Positions 16,709 to 25,649 of a stretch of DNA of 64,000 bases are shown here, piece by piece. The position numbers were made by a program, and so were the translations under genes. Origin of the DNA: UBA6215 sp964484255 (lineage in GTDB: Bacteria > Omnitrophota > Gorgyraeia > Pluralincolimonadales > Pluralincolimonadaceae); the NCBI GenBank assembly GCA_964484255.1, contig CAZAEH010000005.1, forward strand, positions 4,505 through 68,504, in the 5' to 3' direction. Positions within the stretch are counted from its first letter, which is position 1. Every line of letters begins with the position of its first letter. Below the pieces are notes generated by a model. That model was given only the letters and a program-made list of their open reading frames with translations, was not told where the DNA came from and made no database searches.

Positions 16709-18607
16709 ATGATGAAGAAGCACGGCGGGATAATTATAGGGTTCGTTTGCGCTGTTGTCATAGCCATACCCTACTTTCTGGGCTTTTTTGAGCTTGCGGA
16801 ATATCAGGGACTTGATCTCCTGTTCAAGGTACGAGGGCCCAAGCAGGTAAGCCAGGATATAGTTATCGTGGAAATAGACGACAGGGCAATAAACGACTTC
16901 GGCCGGTGGCCGTGGCCGAGGGGCTATCATGCCGAGTTCCTGGACATGATAGAAGAATTCGAGCCGAAAGCCGTCGTCTTTGATATCCTTTTCAGCGAAA
17001 AGGATGTGGAACATCCTGATGATGATATGCAGCTTGCCGCTATGACGAAGAAGTTGGGTAATGTATTCTTCGCCTCGTTCTTTGACTTAAGCAGTGATAA
17101 AGTCGCCAGGAGAAAAAACCTGAGGGCCCACAAGGAAACCATACCTTTCAAGATGTTGGCGGATAACGCCAGGGGATTCGGTTTCGTGAATATACTGGTG
17201 GAACCCGACGGGAAGGTAAGGAAGATACCTCTTTTCATCTCGCGTGACGGCCAGCTCAAACCCTCAATAGATCTTCTTGCCGCCTCATACTTCATGGAAT
17301 TGGATCCTTTCAAGCTATATGCCCCGACTGACGGAAAAGGGTTCATGTGGATCAATTACCCCGGGCCTTTCAACCTTTTCAAGAAAATATCCTTCTCAGA
17401 TATACCTATTTCCATAGACCAGCTTGAAAAAGGGGAGAAACCCGTTATAGACCTTAATATACTCAAGGGAAAAATAGTCCTCGTTGGCTTAACCTCTACA
17501 GCCTCGGAGGATTACTGGTCGACATCTTTCTCGTCCTTATACCCCGGGGTAGGCATAAGAGCAAGCTCTATCGATACCATGCTCAGGAAAGATTATCTTT
17601 ACCGCATATTCGTCCCGGAGGTATGTCTTATCATCATAGCCATAGGCCTGGCATTCGGCATGGTACTACCAAGGCGCACTCCCATGCAGGGACTCGCCTT
17701 CTTCTTTGTGATCATTTCGGGAGTGGCTGCCCTGGCAATAATAGATTTTGCGTTTTTTAACATCTGGATGGATTTTGTGTCTATAATTATCCTTTGTTTC
17801 ATAGCCTACCCCGCTATCACCTTGAACCAGTTCATAATAACCCGGTTCGAAAAAGGCATGATCGAAAAAGAACTCCAGATCGCCAGCCGTATACAGCAGT
17901 CCATATTGCCGCAGGGCCTGCCGCAGGTCCCAGGAGTGGAAGTCGGTGTCAAATGCATGCCTGCGAAACATGTAGGAGGGGATTTTTACGATTTTATCAA
18001 ACTGTTCTATGATTTTGTAAAATTGAAAGAGGACAGGCTGGGGGTGGTAATAGGCGATGTCTCGGGCAAGGGCGTCCCCGCCGCTCTTTTTATGGCAAAA
18101 TCCATGGCGGATTTCAGGGGCATTTCCCATAATTATAACGAAACCGACCGGGCCCTTTCCGCCATAAACGACAGGCTTACGGAGGAAGGTGTTTCGGGCA
18201 TGTTCGTGACCATGCAGTACCTGATCTATAAACCCCAGGAACGCAAGATAGAATACTCTAACGGAGGGCATAACCCATTGGTAAAAGTGGATGCCATGGG
18301 CAATGCCTGCCTCTTGACCCAATCTGTGGGTACCCCTATAGGGATAATACCGGGCTCTGATTTTATCTCCGATGAATTTCCTGTAACGGCTGGAGAACTT
18401 TTTCTGATGTATACTGACGGCATTTCCGAAGCAAGGGACAAGAATGGCAAGGAGTTTGGCGAAGACAGGATACTGGAAAGCGCCAAAAAATACAGGGATG
18501 GCAAAGCGCAGGAGATCGCGGATAAAATAGTCGCGGATGTCGTGGAATTCAGCAGGGGAATGCCTCAGCACGACGATATGACGGTGATAGCTATCAAGAT
18601 TTTATAG
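16709..18607 (+). CDS. CHASE2-sensor SpoIIE/PP2C serine phosphatase
   Basis: This is a membrane signalling protein. After a membrane segment (about 8-28) comes an extracytoplasmic CHASE2 sensor domain (about 35-300; signature IVEIDDRAINDFGRWPWPR). Three membrane segments at about 303-372 follow. A linker helix carries the RsbU-like QIASRIQQSILP near 393, then the SpoIIE phosphatase domain up to 632 with metal-binding aspartates in GGDFYDF, VIGDVSGKGVPAA, MYTDGI and HDDMT. Such proteins usually dephosphorylate an anti-sigma-factor antagonist; no partner anti-sigma or antagonist gene is adjacent. The ATG overlaps the alternative end of the upstream helicase. Confidence 0.92.
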   Translation: MMKKHGGIIIGFVCAVVIAIPYFLGFFELAEYQGLDLLFKVRGPKQVSQDIVIVEIDDRAINDFGRWPWPRGYHAEFLDMIEEFEPKAVVFDILFSEKDVEHPDDDMQLAAMTKKLGNVFFASFFDLSSDKVARRKNLRAHKETIPFKMLADNARGFGFVNILVEPDGKVRKIPLFISRDGQLKPSIDLLAASYFMELDPFKLYAPTDGKGFMWINYPGPFNLFKKISFSDIPISIDQLEKGEKPVIDLNILKGKIVLVGLTSTASEDYWSTSFSSLYPGVGIRASSIDTMLRKDYLYRIFVPEVCLIIIAIGLAFGMVLPRRTPMQGLAFFFVIISGVAALAIIDFAFFNIWMDFVSIIILCFIAYPAITLNQFIITRFEKGMIEKELQIASRIQQSILPQGLPQVPGVEVGVKCMPAKHVGGDFYDFIKLFYDFVKLKEDRLGVVIGDVSGKGVPAALFMAKSMADFRGISHNYNETDRALSAINDRLTEEGVSGMFVTMQYLIYKPQERKIEYSNGGHNPLVKVDAMGNACLLTQSVGTPIGIIPGSDFISDEFPVTAGELFLMYTDGISEARDKNGKEFGEDRILESAKKYRDGKAQEIADKIVADVVEFSRGMPQHDDMTVIAIKIL

Positions 18608-18630
18608 AATGATCGCGATCTTATTTTATC

Positions 18631-18659
18631 TTGACATAACAGCTTTTAAATGTTAAACT
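18631..18659 (+). promoter_or_regulatory. Sigma70-type promoter before the TPR/beta-barrel and FecR genes
   Basis: The -35 hexamer TTGACA (18631-18636) is a perfect match. After 17 bases comes TAAACT (18654-18659), four of six matches to TATAAT, preceded by an extended -10 TGT (18651-18653). It is in the 125-base spacer after the phosphatase gene and about 70 bases upstream of the next start. No clear terminator was found in the same spacer. Confidence 0.6.
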
Positions 18660-18732
18660 TATCTCAATGTAGATCAAACTTCTGACACCTTCTTTAAAAA
18701 CAAACCTTAGTTAACCAAAAAGGGGTTCCGTA

Positions 18733-20247
18733 ATGCCGGTAAGGTCCAAATCTGCAGTGGCGGTATTGGTAATATTGTCAGCGGTTTTTCTTATCCCTCT
18801 ACAGCAAGCTCGATCAGATACAAACCCGGATATCGAACAAGGTGTAACTCTTTACAGGCAGGAAAATTACGATGAAGCGGCGGTTGTCCTGCGAAAAGCC
18901 AGGAAAGAGGATCCAAGCTCCTCGCTTGCAGCCTATTATCTCGGGATCACCTATAAACAACTGCAGGACTACAGACAGGCAAAGACCCAGCTCATAGATG
19001 CGGTCACCATTACCCCCCGCATTAAAGAAGCCCTGGTAGAGCTCATCGATGTCCTCTACCAGCTGGGAGACCTTAAAGAAGCTAAAGAGTACATCGAGAT
19101 CGCCGAGAGGGAAAACATAAAACCCGCTCAAGTGGCTTTCCTCAAAGGCCTCGTGCTGTTAAAGGACGGCAAGACCTCGGATGCCATAACTGCCTTTGAA
19201 CAGGCGAAGGGGTTTGATAATTCTTTGACCCAGGCCGCAGATTACCAAATTGGCATTGCCAACCTGAAAGAGAAGAATTATAAGGATGCGAAGAAGGTTT
19301 TTCAAGAAATAATAATCCTGGACCCGAATTCCGATTTAGCAGGGTTATCGTATGAATACATGGATGCATTAAAGCGGAAAGAAGAAGCCGAGAGGCCGTT
19401 CAGGGCCACGCTTAATGTATCGGGCCAATACGATACGAACGTCCTCCTTAAACCCGGCGATGACACTGTGGCTACCGGCATTACCGACGAAAGCGATTGG
19501 CGGGAAGTGACAAATTTCATGGGACAGTATAAGCAGAAATTCGGAGAGAATTTCGGCATAGACAGCCAGTATTCGATGTATTGGGCCCACCAGAACAAGA
19601 TAGGCGCTTACGATGTCCTTAGCCATACCGTGACAGTCACCCCAAATTATTACATAAAGAACGGTACGATAGGCCTGGCTACGGGTTACAACTATACGGA
19701 CGTGGGTGAATCAAAATACATGACGACTATCACGGCCAGCCCTCTCGTGAATTATATTATCGGTAATAACCATATGCTCCAGGCTAATTTCAAATATCAG
19801 AAAAAGGACTTCGCCAGGGACCCGTTCATACAGGATGAGGACAGGAACTCGAACGATTATGGCGGCGGGTTAGGTTATTACTTTTTCTTTGCGCAGAACA
19901 AGGGTTTCTTTGGGCTCCACTACGGGCTCAACAAGGAGGATACTAAAGGGCGGAATTGGGAATATCTCGGCAACAGGATAACTGCTACTGCGCTTATCCC
20001 GTTCCTTAAAAAATTCAGGCTCAGCCTGGCGGGCGACGTGTTCCTCCAGGATTTTTCGAATACGAACACCATATTTAACGTCGACCGAAATGACGAGACA
20101 TATACGGCATCTTCCATGCTCGGCTATACATTCTGGAAGGAAGCCGAATTGCAGTTCAGGTATACATACGTAAAGGACCATTCAAATATAAAAGTGTACG
20201 ATTACGACAGAAGCATTTACAGTATAGGCATAGAATATAAATTTTAA
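18733..20247 (+). CDS. Outer-membrane protein with N-terminal TPR and C-terminal beta-barrel (Slam-like architecture)
   Basis: The 504-residue product has a signal peptide (about 1-28, ending QQARS), a TPR-type helical region (about 32-210, repeats such as YRQENYDEAAVVLRKA and NYKDAKKVFQEII) and a C-terminal half (about 220-504) of alternating amphipathic strands that ends in YKF, an aromatic end as in outer-membrane barrels. The strand region of ~285 residues would suit roughly 14 strands. This order matches surface lipoprotein assembly modulators (Slam, DUF560), which move proteins across the outer membrane; homology itself could not be tested. It has its own promoter and is followed after 17 bases by the giant FecR protein, a likely partner or substrate. 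Confidence 0.7.
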   Translation: MPVRSKSAVAVLVILSAVFLIPLQQARSDTNPDIEQGVTLYRQENYDEAAVVLRKARKEDPSSSLAAYYLGITYKQLQDYRQAKTQLIDAVTITPRIKEALVELIDVLYQLGDLKEAKEYIEIAERENIKPAQVAFLKGLVLLKDGKTSDAITAFEQAKGFDNSLTQAADYQIGIANLKEKNYKDAKKVFQEIIILDPNSDLAGLSYEYMDALKRKEEAERPFRATLNVSGQYDTNVLLKPGDDTVATGITDESDWREVTNFMGQYKQKFGENFGIDSQYSMYWAHQNKIGAYDVLSHTVTVTPNYYIKNGTIGLATGYNYTDVGESKYMTTITASPLVNYIIGNNHMLQANFKYQKKDFARDPFIQDEDRNSNDYGGGLGYYFFFAQNKGFFGLHYGLNKEDTKGRNWEYLGNRITATALIPFLKKFRLSLAGDVFLQDFSNTNTIFNVDRNDETYTASSMLGYTFWKEAELQFRYTYVKDHSNIKVYDYDRSIYSIGIEYKF

Positions 20248-20264
20248 CGGAGGAAACGCTTAAA

Positions 20265-23200
20265 ATGAAAAAATTCGCCCTGAAATCCCCGGCCTTGGCG
20301 TTGCTGCTTATAACTATACTATTTTCCGCCCCCGCGGTTCCTGCGGCCAGCGCTGAACCTGTCGGCACGATATCCGCCGTCGAAGGCCGAGTTGACCTTT
20401 TGAAATCGGGGAACAGCGAGTTCTTCGATGTTAAATCTGGGGTCAGCGTCTCTGCCGGAGATACGCTCAGGACAAAGAGCGGTTCGAAGGCCGAGATAGC
20501 CTTTATGGACAAGACGATAGTGCGTCTTTCGGACAGCACTTTACTGGAGATCAAAGATTATGTAATAGATCCCAATGGCAACAGGTCCGGCGCTAACCTT
20601 TTCCTCGGCAGGGGCAAGATAAGGGCTGTCGTATCAAGATCCGGTAACGGCAACTTCCTTGTAACCACCCCTAATGCACTGGGAAGCGTAAAAGGAACAG
20701 ACATAGTGGCGGTATACCAAAGGTCTTCGACCTCCCTCGCGGTCCTTGATGGAAAACTTTCAGCCGCAAATGTGTCTGCCCCAGGAGATACGGTCGACAT
20801 AAAGAGCGGTCAGTCATCCATCATATCAGGGGAATCTGAACCGACTGCTCCCAGGGCCCTGTTATCAATGGAAATAAAGGCACACGAATCCGATACGAAC
20901 GTGCCAAAAGCAACTGCAGTTGCCGCCAGCCCGGCGCAGGAAAGGATGTCTGCGGAAGGTTATAATGCCCCAGGCGCCATGAAGGCCGTTGTCATAAAGT
21001 TAGCCGGAAGCGTCAAGATAAAGAACCGAGGGTCGATAACCTGGCACGATGCTAAAATGAATGAAGTCCTTACCGCAGGGGACACCATAGAGACAAAGGA
21101 TAAGGGGAAGATAGAAATAAGACTGGAAAACGGCAATGTCGTAACGCTCCAGCAGAACTCGAACCTTATTCTTGAAAAACTGTCCTCGGACAATAAGACA
21201 GGCGATTATGAGAACCTGCTGGAATCAAAAAGCGGTAAATTAAGGGCCCAGGTCCAGAAGATAAAAGGTAATTCAAAGTTTGAAATAAAGACACCTAACG
21301 CAGTTGCGTGCGTCCGCGGAACGATAATGTATTTGAACATATTACCCAACCTTACCAATTCGTATTTTGAAGAGGGCAACGGAGTGTTGCGCAGCCTCAT
21401 ATCCAATACGGTAAAAGACGTGCCCCTCGGTACCGGTGCCTCGGCCGACAATGCAGGAAACGTTTCCGATCCGACCCCTCCGAACGATAACCAAATGTCA
21501 GAATGGCACCAGGGTTGGGATGTAAGTGATAGCGGAGAAGGATATTCAAGCCCTTCCGGCGACTTGGGTCAGGACCGCGGTTCGGATGAGGGCGATGATA
21601 CAGGGTTCCAAAATAAAGTATTTGATGAAAAACCGGTCACGGAAATCATAAACACGACGGAAGAGAACGGGGACGGTGACCAGGGCGCAGGCGAAGAGGA
21701 GACCCCTGAAATAGATTATTATATTACCGGCACCGCAACCGGCAGTTTCGGTTTTGTTGAAGCTTATGACAACAACAGCTTTGACGCGTATTTATCGAGC
21801 GAGACAGTATTGTCCTCCGCATGGTCGGGATCGTTCAATCTTTCCGTCGACGGTGAGTTCTCGAGCCCCGGGTACAGGATATTTGAAGGCGACGTGTCAG
21901 CGGAAAGTATAGACGGCGGCGCGGCTTTCGGGTGGGTTGGGGGCATATTCCACAGCTGGGAAGGGATATTGTCAACGATATATATAGATCCCAGCGGGAG
22001 GGCAGGTACGCTTTTTGGCTATCTATCCGGTACTAACACTATAAACGAAGGGCAGGAATGGTATTACGGCGACTTTTCGGGAAACGGTGATATTTACGTA
22101 ATACCGATGGCCCAACTCGAGACCGGTGTTGAATATCCTGTGGAATACGGGGGCGGTTACGGCAACCTTTGGCTGTCTTTTGGCGAGAACGGCGGGTTTA
22201 ACGTGGATTTTGACAGACAGATGGCAAGGATAGTGGGGCAGAACTGGGGAATATGGAGGGATGCTTATTACGGAGGATACTATAATCCTGAAGGGCTTGC
22301 CGAATGGTTCGGGAATGCCGGCGGTTATTATGGCGATGACGGCTATTTCTTCGCTACCGCAGAAGGTATCGATGACCTTGACGGAGGATTAAGGATCGAT
22401 ATCATAGGTACATACCTGGACACTCATACGCTGGGCGCCTATTACGGATCCATACTTGCCGAAACATACGCAGAGGGGATGGTTGAGGGCGTTGGGCTCG
22501 GAGGATACGCGGAAGAACCGCTCGCGTTCAGCGGCAATTGGGGAAGCGATGGCTGGGGCCTTTATTACGATTGCGGAGAATGCTGCCTTACTTGGGCAGG
22601 TGAAAAGTACGGCCTCATAGGTTCCCCGACAGTAGAATGGTGGAATGAAGCTTCTTTTCCTGTAGTCGCCATGGGGGAATCTTACTGCTACGATTATCGG
22701 AATACGCCTTTGCTTTGGGTCACACCTATCGGCAGCTATAACGCGGACAACGAGGACTATACCTCGCTTGACGGTTCGGCTTTCTGGGGGATCAGCACCG
22801 GTATCTGGAAAGACGGCCTTATGTCCAACGGGAAAGTAGTCGCTTTCTATGTCACGCCGGAGGGGACCGTTGGGTTGCTGAAAGGTGATCTTAGCGGTGT
22901 TTACGATCCGGAAATATGCATGTGGATGGCAGAAGGTGAACTTTCTCCTGAAGCAAAAGACTCCTCTTTAATAGACCCTGCCTCACTCTATGAAAGCATA
23001 ACCGAATACCGGCTCCATAACCTTTGCATGGGCGGATCTGTCGGTGGATCAGCCTTATACGGATATACTACATATGGCGTATCCTATGCAATTGATGACG
23101 GATCGTGGGGCATATATGAGTTCGACGGCGGCGGTTATTACAACGGCGGAGAATGGGCGCAAACGAACGAGAACGGCCTTGCCTTCGGTTACATGGACGG

Positions 23201-25649
23201 TCTTTATGATGAAGTGGTCTTCTTGACGTCAAATAATGCATTATTTGATGATGATAATATAACGGGAGCTCTCCGCGGTTCTTATATAAACATTAGCGAC
23301 GGCTATATAGGGACTCTTAACGGAAATATCGTAGGCATATACGACGAGGATAGTTGGATCCTGTCTTCTATAGGCGAATGGGAAATGAGGGATTTGTCCT
23401 ACGCCGGTGTTGCTTCCGAAGGCGGTTTCGGGTACTTCGACGGTGAGGGGGCGTATCTCGAGAACGGCGGTCTTTACGCTGCGATGGGTAGTGCGGATGA
23501 CCTTTTCTCCGGCCCGTCCGAATTCACTTTGATCGGCGGGTTCTATTATCCAGATTCCAACGAAGACGGTATAAGTGATGACAATTTGTGGGGCGGGGAT
23601 TTCTATATGACCGCCAGTGACGGCGCCGGACTGATAGGAGCGGTCGGGGGAACTACACTGAATAATAAACTGTCTGGGGCGCTGTTGGGGATCTATATAC
23701 GCTATACCGAGGACGGCTACCGGGCAGGATACGTGACCTCTTCCGATATTTCCGGTGGTCGCAGTTTCCTGACAGGCGATTTTTATCCGTCTATCGGGAT
23801 GTTCGGCACGGAAGGCTATCTGACGGCCTTTCTCGATATGCCAACTAGTTTTACCCCCGAGGATTTGTTGAGCGAAAATGAAGAAGCGCTGTTAGGCGAT
23901 GAATTTTACGACCCGGTTCATGGAGATCTTAAAGGTGATCTTTACGGCGATGATCTGCAGATCGCGGACCAGGATTGGGGCATATGGCGCGCGGGATGCG
24001 GCGGTTGGTTCGATTCCGCCCCGGACGGCAATTGGAATTCTTACATAGCCGAGAGTTTTGAAGACCAGTACGGGGAATATTCGTTCCCGTACTATTCGCT
24101 CATCTATATCGACGGGACTACCACCGCGGACAACGGGCTTGAGGCCGTCATACACGGTTATGACCTCGGCATGACATACCTAAGCGAAGCTTCGGGGTTG
24201 ATGGCCGGCGATTACGATGCCGATGAGATGAGTTGGGAAGGCCTTAGTATGGGGACCTGGGTCGAGAAAGAATTAACTCTTAGCGGACTCGGCTACGGGG
24301 GAGTAAGAGCCGCTGGAGACTGGGATAACTGGTTTGACCCGGGCGATAGTTATGAAGATTTCTCCGGAGAATTCTCCGGTATTATAGGATCTACGCAGAC
24401 CGGCTGGCAGGACGGAAGTTTCAAGGCTGTAGCGATGGGTGATTATGCGATCAATGGGTCCGCCGATTCATACCTGTTTAACGCTCAAATCGGGAGTTTC
24501 AACGCTCGAGAGATATCGTCGCTTACCCTCGATGAGGAAGGCGCTTTCTACGGGTTCGTTCACGCGGCTGTAGGGGATTCTTCCGACGGCAGGCTTACGG
24601 ATACCGCCTCGGGATTGAGGTTGGCCGCCATATATATAGCTTCTGACGGAACCGGCGGCTATAATGCGGGAGTGCTAAGGGGCGGGCTTGACATGGACCT
24701 CGTGGAGATCCCCGATGACGGTGAAGTCGGCATGTGGATAGCCGAAGGCTACCTGACTCCTTATGTGATGGAAACTGATATCGACATCTCTCCTGAAGAG
24801 CTATCGGACTATATATCCTGGGACTGGGACGTGCTCGGGGCTTCGGGTGTCGGCTCCTTCTCAAACGGCGGCGCCATCCAGGCCGATTACTTTACCGGAG
24901 ACACGATGTCCATAGAAGGCTACGACCAGTGGGGAATAATGCAGGCTGCTCTCACCGGGCAAACATCCTCGGCCGTCGATTCGGATTGGAGATTGGCCTT
25001 GGGAGGAGCCTCTTATACCGACGATTCGCATGAAATCGCGGACGGTTATTTCCTGATCTCAGCCAGTGGAGATTCCTGGTCGAATAACGTATTTGACGGG
25101 ACTTTCAAGGGCGTATACTTCAGCGAGATAGACGAAAATACCTTTAACGTCGGAAAAATAGAAGGTGATGTCGTAGGTAATTACCAGGAGGTTGAAGGCG
25201 TAGACACAGTATTCCAGGCACAGATGCTCGGGGAATGGGTTGACCTTGTCGAGTTAAGCACAGATGTCCTAGGATTTGATAATGAGGCATTAGCGGAAAT
25301 GGTCCAGGTCCCGATTACCGAAACTTATACAGCGCTCCTGCAAAATGCAGGTATTAATGGTAGTCTTGATATAAGTATATACAACAACGAGATACTTACC
25401 GGTTTAATACAATTTACTCTTGCGGATCTTCCGATGGTAGGAAGTACGATTGATTTCAACGCTGGTTCAGACAATCTTGGACTGACATTCACAAATATCG
25501 ATACAGTTGCTATGACATGGACTGCGGATGCGTTAGGCCAAATTAATAATATGCAAGCTACAGGTGGTGGAGGTGGTTCGATAACTGCCGCCGAAAATGT
25601 ATACAATTTTGACGGCGTGATAGGAGCAGTCGTTACCCCAATACAATGA
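20265..25649 (+). CDS. Giant exported FecR-domain protein with ~290-residue repeats
   Basis: The 1794-residue product starts with a signal peptide (about 1-30, ending ASA). Two FecR-like domains follow, about 32-185 (GTISAVEGRVDLL, GDTLRT, PNALGSVKGTD) and 242-365 (LAGSVKI, GDTIET, TPNAVACVRGT). An acidic low-complexity linker covers about 385-480. The rest is rich in Gly, Tyr, Trp and Asp and contains long repeat modules marked by WGI at W661, W948, W1238 and W1556. No enzyme motif, LPXTG or autotransporter barrel is seen. The FecR modules here are not next to a sigma factor or TonB receptor, so a structural or adhesive surface role is more likely than iron signalling. A good AGGAGG Shine-Dalgarno precedes the ATG. 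It shares an operon with the beta-barrel protein upstream and overlaps the lipoprotein gene by 4 bases. Confidence 0.8.
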   Translation: MKKFALKSPALALLLITILFSAPAVPAASAEPVGTISAVEGRVDLLKSGNSEFFDVKSGVSVSAGDTLRTKSGSKAEIAFMDKTIVRLSDSTLLEIKDYVIDPNGNRSGANLFLGRGKIRAVVSRSGNGNFLVTTPNALGSVKGTDIVAVYQRSSTSLAVLDGKLSAANVSAPGDTVDIKSGQSSIISGESEPTAPRALLSMEIKAHESDTNVPKATAVAASPAQERMSAEGYNAPGAMKAVVIKLAGSVKIKNRGSITWHDAKMNEVLTAGDTIETKDKGKIEIRLENGNVVTLQQNSNLILEKLSSDNKTGDYENLLESKSGKLRAQVQKIKGNSKFEIKTPNAVACVRGTIMYLNILPNLTNSYFEEGNGVLRSLISNTVKDVPLGTGASADNAGNVSDPTPPNDNQMSEWHQGWDVSDSGEGYSSPSGDLGQDRGSDEGDDTGFQNKVFDEKPVTEIINTTEENGDGDQGAGEEETPEIDYYITGTATGSFGFVEAYDNNSFDAYLSSETVLSSAWSGSFNLSVDGEFSSPGYRIFEGDVSAESIDGGAAFGWVGGIFHSWEGILSTIYIDPSGRAGTLFGYLSGTNTINEGQEWYYGDFSGNGDIYVIPMAQLETGVEYPVEYGGGYGNLWLSFGENGGFNVDFDRQMARIVGQNWGIWRDAYYGGYYNPEGLAEWFGNAGGYYGDDGYFFATAEGIDDLDGGLRIDIIGTYLDTHTLGAYYGSILAETYAEGMVEGVGLGGYAEEPLAFSGNWGSDGWGLYYDCGECCLTWAGEKYGLIGSPTVEWWNEASFPVVAMGESYCYDYRNTPLLWVTPIGSYNADNEDYTSLDGSAFWGISTGIWKDGLMSNGKVVAFYVTPEGTVGLLKGDLSGVYDPEICMWMAEGELSPEAKDSSLIDPASLYESITEYRLHNLCMGGSVGGSALYGYTTYGVSYAIDDGSWGIYEFDGGGYYNGGEWAQTNENGLAFGYMDGLYDEVVFLTSNNALFDDDNITGALRGSYINISDGYIGTLNGNIVGIYDEDSWILSSIGEWEMRDLSYAGVASEGGFGYFDGEGAYLENGGLYAAMGSADDLFSGPSEFTLIGGFYYPDSNEDGISDDNLWGGDFYMTASDGAGLIGAVGGTTLNNKLSGALLGIYIRYTEDGYRAGYVTSSDISGGRSFLTGDFYPSIGMFGTEGYLTAFLDMPTSFTPEDLLSENEEALLGDEFYDPVHGDLKGDLYGDDLQIADQDWGIWRAGCGGWFDSAPDGNWNSYIAESFEDQYGEYSFPYYSLIYIDGTTTADNGLEAVIHGYDLGMTYLSEASGLMAGDYDADEMSWEGLSMGTWVEKELTLSGLGYGGVRAAGDWDNWFDPGDSYEDFSGEFSGIIGSTQTGWQDGSFKAVAMGDYAINGSADSYLFNAQIGSFNAREISSLTLDEEGAFYGFVHAAVGDSSDGRLTDTASGLRLAAIYIASDGTGGYNAGVLRGGLDMDLVEIPDDGEVGMWIAEGYLTPYVMETDIDISPEELSDYISWDWDVLGASGVGSFSNGGAIQADYFTGDTMSIEGYDQWGIMQAALTGQTSSAVDSDWRLALGGASYTDDSHEIADGYFLISASGDSWSNNVFDGTFKGVYFSEIDENTFNVGKIEGDVVGNYQEVEGVDTVFQAQMLGEWVDLVELSTDVLGFDNEALAEMVQVPITETYTALLQNAGINGSLDISIYNNEILTGLIQFTLADLPMVGSTIDFNAGSDNLGLTFTNIDTVAMTWTADALGQINNMQATGGGGGSITAAENVYNFDGVIGAVVTPIQ
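21711..25290 (+). repeat. Long-period protein repeats inside the FecR-domain gene
   Basis: The coding region repeats imperfectly with a period of about 290 codons. The marker WGI recurs at codons 661, 948, 1238 and 1556 (spacings 287, 290 and 318). A second marker late in each module, W-x-A-E-G-x-L-x-P or a variant, recurs near 887, 1180 and 1491. Modules one and three share a further block, GLIGSP...VVAMGE against GIIGST...AVAMGD, about 590 codons apart, hinting at pairwise duplication. The repeats are visible in protein only; DNA identity is low, so they are old. Confidence 0.7.

Noticed and set aside
18611..18620. Palindrome GATCGCGATC upstream of the 18631 promoter
   Set aside because: Ten bases without a loop cannot form a terminator. 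An operator is possible, but a single short palindrome gives no support.
20265..25649. FecR protein as an iron-transport anti-sigma regulator
   Set aside because: It has an N-terminal signal peptide and no cytoplasmic anti-sigma segment, and no ECF sigma factor or TonB receptor gene is nearby.
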